A program made the position numbers and the translations under genes. Of a stretch of DNA of 64,000 bases, positions 34,088-42,399 are shown piece by piece. Origin of the DNA: Sinorhizobium sp. B11 (GTDB lineage: Bacteria; Pseudomonadota; Alphaproteobacteria; Rhizobiales; Rhizobiaceae); assembly GCA_039725955.1 (NCBI GenBank), contig CP091034.1:2232001-2296000 (forward strand), read 5' to 3'. The first letter of the stretch is position 1; each line of letters begins with the position of its first letter. The notes under the pieces were generated by a model. The model searched no databases and was not told where the DNA came from. It worked only from the letters and a program-made list of their open reading frames with translations.

Positions 34088-35932
34088 TCAAACCGACTTG
34101 ACGAGCCGAATGATCGCCGGCGCCGGTCCGAATTTGGCGATCGAGGTCTTGCGAAAATCCAGGAAGTCCTGCGCCGGAAGCGCCTTTGAGAAAAGCCAGC
34201 CCTGGCCGAACGAGACGCCGTGCTCGCGCAAATAGGCGGCCTGCTCTTCCGTTTCGACACCTTCCGCAACGGCGAACAGTCCAAGCTCCTGCGCCATCTC
34301 GATGATATGCAGGGTTACGGAACTCGTCGCTGTGGCCCGCCCAATCATGTCGATGAAGGATTTGTCGATCTTCAGCGCATCCACAGGCAGACCCTGGAGA
34401 TATTGGAGGCTGGAATAGCCCGTCCCGAAATCGTCGATGGCAACCGAGTGGCCGGCTTTTCGTGCCCTCTCCAGATTCGTCCGCGCGGCTTCGACGTCCA
34501 TGAAGCCCCTCTCTGTCGCCTCCAGCCAGATCTGCTCGTTGTGAATATCCGTGTTCTGAAGCTTTTCGGCGATCATGTCGATGAAGCGGCCCGATTTGAT
34601 ATCGGCCGCGCAGAGATTGATCGCGATATGCAGCCCCCTGTCGCTGGCGAGAACCGCCGACATATCCTTTACGACCGCCTCGACCACCTGATCGGTGATC
34701 GGCATAATCAGCCCCGTTTCCTCCGCAAGGGGGATGAAGAGATCGGGGCGGACCATGCTGCCATCCCGTTGCCGCCATCGCACCAGCGCCTCGGCGCCCA
34801 CGCAGACACCCGTCGCCAACTCGATGATAGGCTGGTAATGCACGATGAACTGCCGTCTATGGATCGCAAACTCCAGTTCGGCCCGCGGCGACAGCTTTCC
34901 CCTGGAAAACACCACGACCATAGCCACGATGAACGCGGCGATGAAAAGGCCGACCGGAAGAAACAAGGTCAGCTCCCGGCGAAGCTGGCCGTACACCATG
35001 CTTGTCTGCTCCGAAGTCACAGCGACGACACCACCGCCGGATACCGACGCAAACATCCTCTCGCCGTCGATGCCCGTGACCTTACTGTCGATATGCTGGC
35101 GGCCCGCCGCGGCAAAACCGCCATGCGCCACGACTTCGGCAAAATAAACCAGATCGTTCAGGTCGGTCCGCATCATCGTTCTCCATTCAGAACGCTGGGT
35201 AACACATTTGCTAGCTACTGGCACCAGCGTTCTACTGACATGTTCCTTCTCAACGGCAACCGGCCGCAAACAAGGAGCAAGGCAATGACCAAGAAGTTCG
35301 AGAACAAAGTCGTAATCGTCACCGGCGGCACAAGCGGCATCGGGCCGGACGAACGAAATATCCGGATCGTTGCGGCCATCGATCAGCAGCCCGCTATTGT
35401 TGAAAAGCGCAAGCGATATGCCGCGGCCAAGCTCGACATCGACAAACCTTGAAGGCGTCACAAGGACATTGTGATTGCCCAGGTGCAGCGCCGTCATATG
35501 TTTCCCTCGGCTTACAATAGGCAGAATGCGAAGAGATACCTCCACGCCGTCAGCGGTGGTGTAATCCACACGCGGTCTCGCAATATCGGCTTCCGTGACG
35601 CCCCATGACGTGCACTTTAGCTTGCCATCTTCGAAATAACCGATCTCCTCCACAGACGCCGTATTTATGGTCAGCACACGCATGAGCGCGATATGCTGCG
35701 GCGAGCAGGGAGTGACATTTGCGGCATTCACTTCGGCAAGTGCCGTGCGCGCATCGGAAAAGGTGAAACTTGCCCGCTCGACAGCGTCTTCGGCCTGTCG
35801 CAGAAGGCCCGACAGTTCCTTGCCGATGGCAATCTGCCATGAGGCATAGGCCATGACCGCCAGCGGCGCGACCGCCCCGACGACAGCAAGCACTATGCCC
35901 AGCGTGATGACGCGATACCGTCTGGCTTGCAT
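34088..35932 (-). CDS. CSS-motif EAL c-di-GMP phosphodiesterase carrying an in-frame foreign insert
   Basis: The protein has 614 residues from ATG 35932. It has TM1 at about 10-30 and a periplasmic CSS-type domain with Cys76 (TPCSPQH) and Cys107 (LKCTSW), matching the redox cysteines of PdeC. TM2 is LFLPVGLFIAAFIVAMVVVF. The EAL domain is intact: GAEALVRWR, NLCAADIKSG, WLEATERG, AIDDFGTGYSSLQYLQ, KIDKSFI, AEGVETEEQ. Such enzymes hydrolyse c-di-GMP. Residues 197-278 do not belong: they are the antisense of an SDR gene start and the sense of a LysR gene start (35099-35344). Without them the length is about 532, the usual size. Periplasmic sensing may be impaired while catalysis is kept. Confidence 0.85.
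   Translation of the reverse strand: MQARRYRVITLGIVLAVVGAVAPLAVMAYASWQIAIGKELSGLLRQAEDAVERASFTFSDARTALAEVNAANVTPCSPQHIALMRVLTINTASVEEIGYFEDGKLKCTSWGVTEADIARPRVDYTTADGVEVSLRILPIVSRGKHMTALHLGNHNVLVTPSRFVDVELGRGISLALFNNSGLLIDGRNDPDISFVRPDAACAAGDDYDFVLELLGHCLAPCLRPVAVEKEHVSRTLVPVASKCVTQRSEWRTMMRTDLNDLVYFAEVVAHGGFAAAGRQHIDSKVTGIDGERMFASVSGGGVVAVTSEQTSMVYGQLRRELTLFLPVGLFIAAFIVAMVVVFSRGKLSPRAELEFAIHRRQFIVHYQPIIELATGVCVGAEALVRWRQRDGSMVRPDLFIPLAEETGLIMPITDQVVEAVVKDMSAVLASDRGLHIAINLCAADIKSGRFIDMIAEKLQNTDIHNEQIWLEATERGFMDVEAARTNLERARKAGHSVAIDDFGTGYSSLQYLQGLPVDALKIDKSFIDMIGRATATSSVTLHIIEMAQELGLFAVAEGVETEEQAAYLREHGVSFGQGWLFSKALPAQDFLDFRKTSIAKFGPAPAIIRLVKSV
35099..35344. other. Displaced LysR/SDR divergent intergenic fragment inside the EAL gene
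   Basis: On the plus strand ATG 35285 opens an SDR N-terminus of 20 codons (MTKKFENKVVIVTGGTSGIG), preceded by AAGGAG-like CAAGGAGCAAGGCA, and stops matching abruptly at 35344. On the minus strand ATG 35173 opens a LysR N-terminus of 25 codons (TDLNDLVYFAEVVAHGGFAA) and stops matching at 35099. Between them is a normal 111-bp divergent promoter gap. The fragment is 246 bp, a multiple of three, and contains no stop in the host frame. Confidence 0.8.
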
Positions 35933-36222
35933 GAGTCACCTATAATTCAACTATAAGAACATAATCAGCAAGCATTAATCAAGAGGCAAACCAGCGGTCG
36001 GTATTGCGTGGAAACATCGCCAAGGGGTTTCTTCTCAGCTGCCGCAGGAACCACCATGAAAACCGGCGGCGTGAAGGTCGTCAGAGGCCACGTCATGGGT
36101 CGATGGCAGGAGGCCAGAGCGTGTGTCTACGGCGCAACCGAATAAACCCCGGCCCTCCGATAGACGCAGCATCCAGCCCGCCCTATATCCGCCCCGCAAA
36201 GGCACCATTGCTGGGAGCGCCC

Positions 36223-37020
36223 ATGCCATCCACCTTCATCGCCAAGGGCGCCGACGCCTATGAAGCCAGCATGGGCCGCTGGAGCCGCAAGCTAGCAGAC
36301 CCCTTCCTCGCCTTTGCCGGCGTGCCCTCGCACGGCCGCGTCCTCGACGCCGGCTGCGGCACCGGCAGCCTGACGCTGGCGCTCGCAACCCATCCCGAAG
36401 TGACCGCCATCGAAGCCCTGGATTTCGAGGAAAACTTCGTCGCGGCCCTCAGCGCCCGCACGGATGACCCGAAGATATCGGCCCGCCAGGGCGACGTCTG
36501 CGCCCTGCCCTATGAAGACAAGAGCTTCGACGCCGCCTATTCCCTGCTCGTCCTGCATTTCGTCTCCGACGCCGACAAGGCCATCGCCGAAATGCGCCGC
36601 GTCCTGAAACCGGACGCCACCGCCGCAGCCGCCGTCTGGACCCATGACGGCATGCCGAGCTGGCGTCTCTTCTGGAACACGATCCGCGCCGTCGAACCCG
36701 AAGCCGAAGGCAACGGCATCCCCTCCGGCCCGAGGCCGATGACGGCGGAGGGCGAACTGCGAGCGCTCTTTGCGAATGCCGGCTTTGCCGATGTCACCGA
36801 GGCAAGGCTGACGATCACGATGAACTACGCCTGTTTCGAGGATTTCTACCTGCCGAAGGTCTATGGGCAGGGACGGTTTTCGGCGTTCTTCGAGGCATTG
36901 TCGGAGGCAAGACGGGAGCGGCTGCGGGAGGCACTGAGAGTGGCTTATCTGGATGGCAGGTCAGAGGATGGGCCGCGTGGGTTTGAGAGTATTGCCTGGG
37001 CAGTGCGGGGCCAAGCCTGA
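36223..37020 (+). CDS. Class I SAM-dependent methyltransferase
   Basis: The protein has 265 residues from ATG 36223 with GGGAGCG upstream. Motif I LDAGCGTGS is at 41-49; further motifs are EALDFEENF, GDVCALPYEDKSFDAAYSLL and EMRRVLKPDATAAAAVW. It is a clear paralogue of the protein at 10318-11121, with GRWSRKLADPFLAFAG opening the fold and GPRGFESIAWAVRGQ closing it, compared with GPRSFASVAWACRGR. The substrate is unknown. The 290 bp upstream, back to the EAL gene start at 35932, show no gene I can support. Confidence 0.88.
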   Translation: MPSTFIAKGADAYEASMGRWSRKLADPFLAFAGVPSHGRVLDAGCGTGSLTLALATHPEVTAIEALDFEENFVAALSARTDDPKISARQGDVCALPYEDKSFDAAYSLLVLHFVSDADKAIAEMRRVLKPDATAAAAVWTHDGMPSWRLFWNTIRAVEPEAEGNGIPSGPRPMTAEGELRALFANAGFADVTEARLTITMNYACFEDFYLPKVYGQGRFSAFFEALSEARRERLREALRVAYLDGRSEDGPRGFESIAWAVRGQA

Positions 37021-37293
37021 GCAAATTAGCCACCGAGCAGACCTCGGAGCCCGGTGGCTACTCAATCTCGTGACACTCACCAAGGCTGCCGCGTTGGCAT
37101 CACCGACACCTTCGCAACACCCATATGCTGAGGTGACCAAGGCCCAAAACAGCGGTAGCACCATTCACCGAGCGGTAGGTATAAACATCTTTAACGCGGG
37201 CAAAGCGGCATACTTCAATTCGCGCAGTTTGACCTTGCCCCGTTGAAATAATCCATTTTGAAGTAAGCTCTGGCCCATTGAGAGGACCAGGGA

Positions 37294-37560
37294 ATGAAGC
37301 GCAAGCGTTTTACAGACGAACAGATCATCGGCATTCTGAAGGAGCACGAGGCGGGCACGCCAGTCGCGGAGCTTTGCCGCAAGCACGGCGTCAGCGATGC
37401 CAGTATTTATAAGTGGAAAGCCAAGTTCGGCGGCATGGACGTGTCCGAGGCCAAGCGGTTGAAGACCCTGGAGGACGAGAACACGAAGCTGAAGCGGCTC
37501 CTGGCGGATGCCATGCTCGACAATGCTGCTTTGAAAGACCTTTTGGGAAAGAAGTGGTGA
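37294..37560 (+). CDS. IS3-family transposase OrfA
   Basis: The protein has 88 residues from ATG 37294. A helix-turn-helix (FTDEQIIGILKEHEAGTPVA; ELCRKHGVSDASIYKWKAKF) is followed by a leucine-zipper-like helix (LKTLEDENTKLKRLLADAML). It binds the element ends and regulates transposition. The last codons GGA AAG AAG TGG overlap the start of orfB in the -1 frame, where programmed slippage produces the OrfAB transposase. Confidence 0.93.
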   Translation: MKRKRFTDEQIIGILKEHEAGTPVAELCRKHGVSDASIYKWKAKFGGMDVSEAKRLKTLEDENTKLKRLLADAMLDNAALKDLLGKKW

Positions 37561-38483
37561 CGCCCGCAGCAAAGCGGAACGCTGTCAAGCATCTGATGAG
37601 CCACCATCAGATGAGTGAACGGCGGGCGTGTAAAGCCATCGGCGTTTGCCGGATGACGATCCGTTATGAAACGAGCCGCAGCGACGATCATGACCTTCGC
37701 GAGCGAATGAAGGCGTTGGCGCATGGACGTCGCCGCTTCGGATATCGACGCATTCACGTGCTGCTCAGGCGCGAGGGCCACATTGTGAACCACAAGAGGC
37801 TCTTCCGGCTCTATCGGGAAGAGAAGCTGACGGTGCGCAAGCGCGGCGGTCGCAAGCGAGCGATTGGCACGCGAGCACCGATGCTTGTCCCGATGGCAGC
37901 CAATGATCGTTGGTCGCTGGACTTCGTATCGGATCAACTCACCGACGGTCGCAGGTTCCGGGTGCTGACGGTCGTCGACGATTGCACCAGGGAATGCCTG
38001 GCACTCGTCGCCGATACATCACTTTCCGGTCTGCGGGTTGCACGCGAGCTTGACCGGATCATCGAGGGGCGTGGCAAGCCAAAGATGATCGTCAGCGACA
38101 ATGGCAGCGAGTTCACCAGCAATGCGATCCTGAATTGGACGGATCGGACCAAGGTGGAATGGCACTACATCGCGCCGGGCAAGCCGATCCAGAACGCCTT
38201 CATCGAAAGCTTCAATGGGCGGCTGCGAGACGAGTTCTTGAATGAAACTCTCTTCTCGTCACTGACCCAAGCTCGATCAGCGCTTTCAAACTGGCGCAGC
38301 GATTACAACGATCACCGACCGCATTCCGGCCTCGGCTGGATGACACCTGCCGAGTTCGCTCAGACAATCAACCCGCGACGTGATGCGGTGCTGCGCAGCC
38401 GAAATGGCTCCGCACCGCAACCCGCCGCTACCGCCCCGAATACAGCAACCCAAAACCGTTGGAGCGAACTCAAAACTGGATAA
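37554..38483 (+). CDS. IS3-family transposase OrfB (DDE catalytic part)
   Basis: About 309 residues from GTG 37554, normally made as an OrfAB fusion by -1 slippage near GGAAAGAAG. It has an HTH_21 segment (RRRFGYRRIHVLLRREGHIV) and the rve integrase core with catalytic acids in WSLDFVSDQ, MIVSDNGSEFTS and NAFIESFNGRLRDE, followed by DYNDHRPHSGLGWMTPAEF. The frame appears complete with all DDE residues, so the element may still be active. Confidence 0.93.
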   Translation: MVTPAAKRNAVKHLMSHHQMSERRACKAIGVCRMTIRYETSRSDDHDLRERMKALAHGRRRFGYRRIHVLLRREGHIVNHKRLFRLYREEKLTVRKRGGRKRAIGTRAPMLVPMAANDRWSLDFVSDQLTDGRRFRVLTVVDDCTRECLALVADTSLSGLRVARELDRIIEGRGKPKMIVSDNGSEFTSNAILNWTDRTKVEWHYIAPGKPIQNAFIESFNGRLRDEFLNETLFSSLTQARSALSNWRSDYNDHRPHSGLGWMTPAEFAQTINPRRDAVLRSRNGSAPQPAATAPNTATQNRWSELKTG

Positions 38484-39628
38484 AACTTGGGGGCAAGGTC
38501 ATCGCCAACGACCATGTAAACTCGTCCACCAGTATTTAATCGGCTTTTCACGCCCTCAAGCACAGTGCACATGTCATCAACGTACCCCTCGATCATCTCC
38601 GGCAAGCTTGCATTCCAAAGATCGTCGCGCTTTGCTTTGAGGGCCGCCACGGTTTCCGACAACAGCAAGCCAGCAGGCCGACTTGACGTCATATCGCGGC
38701 GGATCTGCACGTGACTTCGAAGAGTTGCTTGGCGTAAAGCACGATTGCTCCCGGCCCCGTTCAGGTACCCGAGAACCCAGAGCTCCACATTGTAGACATC
38801 GGTATAGTCAAAAGAATTTGGATAAGGAGGAGAAAAGACAGAAAGGTCTACTTTTTCTCCGTATCCAGCAAGTTTACGTGCATCTCCTCGCATCAATGTA
38901 TAATCGGCGCACGGACGATGCTGAAACTTCCTCAAATCGTACAGAGCGGTAAGAACTCTTTCTTTGAATAACTCGTCAACATCGCTAGCGGAAACCATAT
39001 TTGGTTTGTTCCGATAGCGCCGTCCCTTACCGCTGACCAAAACGTTGCTTACAGGAATAATTATTCCACCGAGGAGAACTCGAAAAAGCCTTGATATGGA
39101 ACGATCCGAGATCTTGCTTATTGCATTTACATATTTTTGAATCCGCTCGGCCACATCGCGAGAAAATATGTACCTGCCGTCCTTGCCCGGCTCGACAAAC
39201 GTCGATGGAGCGTCCGGCCACATTTCACGTACGGGGCCGGCCGTTAGGACCTCTTCCACCACGACACCGTACAGTTTTGCCGCCCTATCGAGGTCATACG
39301 AAGCTACCTTCGCCTCGATGAGGTCTGCGAGAAATGGGTTTACCTCAATAGTGGTGGGACATACGCCAAGAAACTGTGACGCCAGGGCAGTGGTACCTGA
39401 ACCGCCGAACGGATCCAATATTGTTTTGACTGCACGACCTAGCGAGTAAGCTGTTTCGTTTACGGCTTGCTCAATTAATTCTGGAGCAAACGCCTCTTTG
39501 AAACGGCGCCAGTTTTGAAACGGCAACTCATCAGAACCCCAGTTAGTTCCTATAGCTTGAACTGCGCGACCTCTTGTCCAATCGCGAAACGTTGCCGGGC
39601 GTTGGGGCTCAACAGCGATTTCGACCAT
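38360..39628 (-). pseudogene. AT-rich DNA methyltransferase gene truncated by the IS element
   Basis: The frame starts at ATG 39628. Motif I is LDPFGGSGTTAL at 71-82 and the catalytic SPPY motif is at 266-269 (FSPPYPNSFDYTDVYNVELW), so it is an N6-adenine or N4-cytosine DNA methylase with motif I well before motif IV. The native sequence stops at 38502 after GGRVYMVVGD; the remaining 47 codons are antisense IS sequence (DLAPKFYPVLSSLQRFWVAV). The base composition is clearly more AT-rich than the neighbours, which points to horizontal transfer. No restriction enzyme gene is beside it. Activity is uncertain, since both motifs are kept but the C-terminal end is lost. Confidence 0.8.
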
Positions 39629-40148
39629 AATAAAAACCCATAATATAAGATGAAGCTAATCGATATGCCATGTTAGCACCATCGCCGAACAATTGTAGAC
39701 CCCCTTTAGCCGAATTGGCTTGAGCCAATCTTACCACATTTTAGCCTGCAACTGGATCCTTGCATCAAGAAAGCCTCGTGACATTACAGCGGTGAAAAGT
39801 TGTAGATCTGACATATCCTCGCATACGTGCGACCGCTGGTTCACTAAGATGGGCAGCGAGTACGCGGTCCTCATCAAAAACTTGGATATGAAGGCGCACG
39901 GCCGATCAATGTGGGATGGAGATCTTGACATTGCCCAAGGAAAGCCGAGCACCAACGAACTCTCTGAACTCCCTGCATCACAATCAATCGCCAAGAAGAT
40001 TTATAGCGGATCGCAGGGACACTGCAGCATGAAAAGTAGCGCGTGGCCGGAAATGCCGTGATTCAACACTCCGAATCTCCTATTGCTCCAACTCGTCTTA
40101 TGCAATCCGCGGGCATTCAAGCAGCCTTGCCCTTACCCCTGCCACCCC
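39629..40148. other. AT-richer stretch without a supported gene
   Basis: This 520-bp stretch lies between the methylase start and the dioxygenase-rhodanese stop. A frame of 113 codons is open at 39720-40061 on the plus strand, but its product has no recognisable motif, a poor ribosome site and mixed codon use. It probably holds the methylase promoter (AT-rich, 39630-39720) and remnants of the acquired segment. Composition returns to the GC-rich norm near 40130. Confidence 0.5.
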
Positions 40149-41186
40149 TCACACCCCCACCACACCCCCAGCCTTCTTCCAAGCATCAATCCCACCCTCA
40201 ATATGACACGCCGTCCCCACCCCCGCATCCTGCGCAGCCTGCACCGCCATCGCCGACCGCTCCCCAAACGCGCAGTAAAACACCACCCTCTTCCCCGTCG
40301 CGGCAGCCAGCTCATGCAGCATCCCGCCCGCTGACAGATTCTCCTGCAGATCCGCATAGGGCGCATGCAGCGCGCCGGGGATCGCCCCATGCCGTTCCCG
40401 TTCGTTCTTCTCCCTCAGGTCGACGATGACGACATCGCTGCGCCCGCGGAGCGTAAGCGCGTCCTTCGCGCTCACCGCCCAGCCCTTCCGCGCAATCTCC
40501 TCCTGATGCAGCCCGATGTGGATGTTGGCGGGCACGGCGACGTCCATCATCTTGGGGTTGGGCAGGTGCAGGTTGTTCATCAGGTCCACATATTCGTCGA
40601 TCGATTTGACCTGCAGGCGCGGGTTGAAGCGTTTTTCCTCGCCGATGGTGGAGACCGTGTCGCCCTTGTAGTCATGCGCGGGAAAGAGCAGCGTTTCCTC
40701 CGGCAGGCGCAGGAGCTTGTTGAAGATCGAGTCATATTGGGCGCGCGGGTCGCCGTTCTGGAAATCGGTGCGGCCGGTGCCGCGGATGAGCAGCGTGTCG
40801 CCGGTGAAGATGCGGTCGCCCATCAGGTAGGAATAGGAATCGTCCGTATGGCCGGGCGTATAGAGCACGTCGAGGCTCATGCCCTCGATCGTCACCCGGT
40901 CGCCTTCGGCAACGCGCATGGCGACGACATCCGCCTTGGTCTGCTCGCCCATCACGGTGATGCAATGGGTCTGGTCGCGCAGTGCGCCGAGGCCGGTAAT
41001 GTGGTCGGCATGGAGGTGTGTGTCGACCGCCTTGACCAGCTTCAGGTCCAGCTCGCGCACGAGCTGCATGTAGCGATCCACCTTTTCCAGCACGGGGTCG
41101 ATGATCAGCGCCTCGCCGCCGCGCCTGGAGGCGATGAGATAGGTATAGGTGCCGGAAACACTGTCGAAAAGCTGTCGGAAAATCAT
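40149..41186 (-). CDS. Persulfide dioxygenase (MBL fold) fused to rhodanese
   Basis: The protein has 345 residues from ATG 41186 behind GGAGACG. The metallo-beta-lactamase domain has HLHADH at 57-62, YTPGHTDDSYSYLMGDRIFT and LFPAHDYKG, as in ETHE1-type non-haem iron persulfide dioxygenases. The rhodanese domain occupies about 245-345 with active-site Cys305 in VVFYCAFGERSAM. Such fusions oxidise glutathione persulfide to sulfite and transfer sulfane sulfur, detoxifying sulfide. Related rhizobial and Agrobacterium proteins are linked to the BigR regulator, which is not seen here. The 288 bp upstream hold a small hairpin (AAAATCG / CGATTTT at 41313-41330) and no gene. Confidence 0.9.
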   Translation of the reverse strand: MIFRQLFDSVSGTYTYLIASRRGGEALIIDPVLEKVDRYMQLVRELDLKLVKAVDTHLHADHITGLGALRDQTHCITVMGEQTKADVVAMRVAEGDRVTIEGMSLDVLYTPGHTDDSYSYLMGDRIFTGDTLLIRGTGRTDFQNGDPRAQYDSIFNKLLRLPEETLLFPAHDYKGDTVSTIGEEKRFNPRLQVKSIDEYVDLMNNLHLPNPKMMDVAVPANIHIGLHQEEIARKGWAVSAKDALTLRGRSDVVIVDLREKNERERHGAIPGALHAPYADLQENLSAGGMLHELAAATGKRVVFYCAFGERSAMAVQAAQDAGVGTACHIEGGIDAWKKAGGVVGV

Positions 41187-41474
41187 GGTCGTCTCCGTGA
41201 TGTGCTCATCTCGATCTAGCCAAGCGAACGGATACCGGCTCCAGGGCGCCGTGCGGCCGTTCGGACGCACAAGGGACGCTCTGTCTTTTCGATCTCCGCA
41301 TCAGGCTTTCCCAAAATCGAATCCGATTTTCGGGCCGATGCTGCAGCCGATGATACGCTTGCATGGAAAAAAGCGGAATATGGGACGAGGACGGATGCAC
41401 ACTACCGCCCTCGCCTCTTCGGATGACCTTCCCTGAGGGCAAGCTATTCATTCCCTTACGGGAGGCAGCACCTT

Positions 41475-42140
41475 TCAGGTCAGGATCGGCTGCGGCACGA
41501 TGCGGATATAGGGCTTCGGCTCCTTCCAGCCCTGCGGATAGAGCTGCTTCGCCTCATCGTTGGAAACCGACCCGGCGATGATCACATCGTCGCCCGGCTT
41601 CCAGTTCACGGGCGTTGCCAGGCGATGCTTGGCTGTCAGCTGCAGGCTGTCGATCACGCGCAGGATCTCGTCGAAATTGCGCCCCGTCGTCATCGGGTAG
41701 GAGATGACGAGCTTGATCTTCTTGTCCGGGCCGATGACATAGACATTGCGCACCGTCTGGTTGTCGGCAGCCGTGCGTCCCTCGGATGTCTCGCCTGATG
41801 CAGCCGGCAGCATGTCGTAGAGTTTGGAGACGGCAAGCGTGGGATCGCCGATCATCGGGAAGTTCGGCGCCATCCCCTGCGTCTCGGCAATATCCATCGC
41901 CCAGCCGGAATGCCTGTCGACCGGATCGACCGAGAGGCCGATGATCTTGACGCCGCGCTTGTCGAATTCCGGCTTCAGGCGCGCCATGTAGCCGAGCTCC
42001 GTGGTGCAGACCGGCGTAAAGTCCTTCGGGTGGGAAAACAGGATGCCCCAGTCCTTGCCCAGCCATTCGTGGAAGCTGATCATGCCGTCGGTGGTCTCGG
42101 CGGTGAAATCGGGGGCGATGTCGTTGATGCGCAGTGACAT
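41475..42140 (-). CDS. 1-Cys peroxiredoxin (Prx6 type)
   Basis: The protein has 221 residues from ATG 42140 behind AAGAGGACC. The peroxidatic Cys45 lies in FSHPKDFTPVCTTELG with the upstream Thr/Pro typical of the family. The long C-terminal arm (TPVNWKPGDDVIIAGSVSND; GWKEPKPYIRIVPQP) and the absence of a clear resolving cysteine place it in the Prx6 group. It reduces hydrogen peroxide and organic peroxides in the cytoplasm. It is divergent from the BTAD-type regulator at 42400 across 259 bp, which may control it. Confidence 0.9.
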   Translation of the reverse strand: MSLRINDIAPDFTAETTDGMISFHEWLGKDWGILFSHPKDFTPVCTTELGYMARLKPEFDKRGVKIIGLSVDPVDRHSGWAMDIAETQGMAPNFPMIGDPTLAVSKLYDMLPAASGETSEGRTAADNQTVRNVYVIGPDKKIKLVISYPMTTGRNFDEILRVIDSLQLTAKHRLATPVNWKPGDDVIIAGSVSNDEAKQLYPQGWKEPKPYIRIVPQPILT

Positions 42141-42399
42141 GGTCTTGGTCCTCTTGGTTTGCCGGCCGCCTTGGCCGGGGTCGCGAAATCTGGGTTGATC
42201 CTCTCTGCGCTGCCTTGGGTGTGTTGCCATCGCCAGCGCCGGATGTACGATGGCGACATTACGTACCGGCCGTTCCTCCAGCGTTCCCCGAGCCAGCTTT
42301 CGCTGCGGCGGGCGGGAACGCCGGCAGGGACATTTTTTCGACATGGCATTTTCGAGACATTCCGGGCCGCGATCGGGCCTGATCTGACAGGGGCATAAT

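Larger units (their letters stand above)
37230..38501 (+). mobile_element. IS3-family insertion sequence (IS407-like group), 1272 bp
   Basis: Both ends begin with the same 12 bases TGACCTTGCCCC when read inward (37230 on the plus strand, 38501 on the minus strand), and the following 30 bases remain similar, giving terminal inverted repeats. Inside are overlapping orfA and orfB joined by a -1 frameshift. The flanking tetranucleotides AGTT (left) and TCGC (right) differ, so no target duplication is present; this implies that DNA was lost beside the element or that two copies recombined. It truncates the methyltransferase gene on its right. Confidence 0.92.

Noticed and set aside
35099..35173. 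Start of a LysR gene on the minus strand
   Set aside because: Only 25 codons match before the sequence returns to the EAL gene; no rest of the helix-turn-helix is present.
35285..35452. Start of an SDR gene on the plus strand
   Set aside because: Only 20 codons match; after 35344 the frame reads antisense EAL sequence, so it is a displaced fragment and not a gene.
37021..37229. Left flank of the IS as the missing C-terminus of the methylase
   Set aside because: Reading through gives about 20 further codons without methylase character and the IS has no target duplication, so the flank is probably not the original continuation.
39720..40061. Open frame of 113 codons on the plus strand
   Set aside because: No ribosome site, no motif and mixed composition at a recombination border; not supported as a gene.
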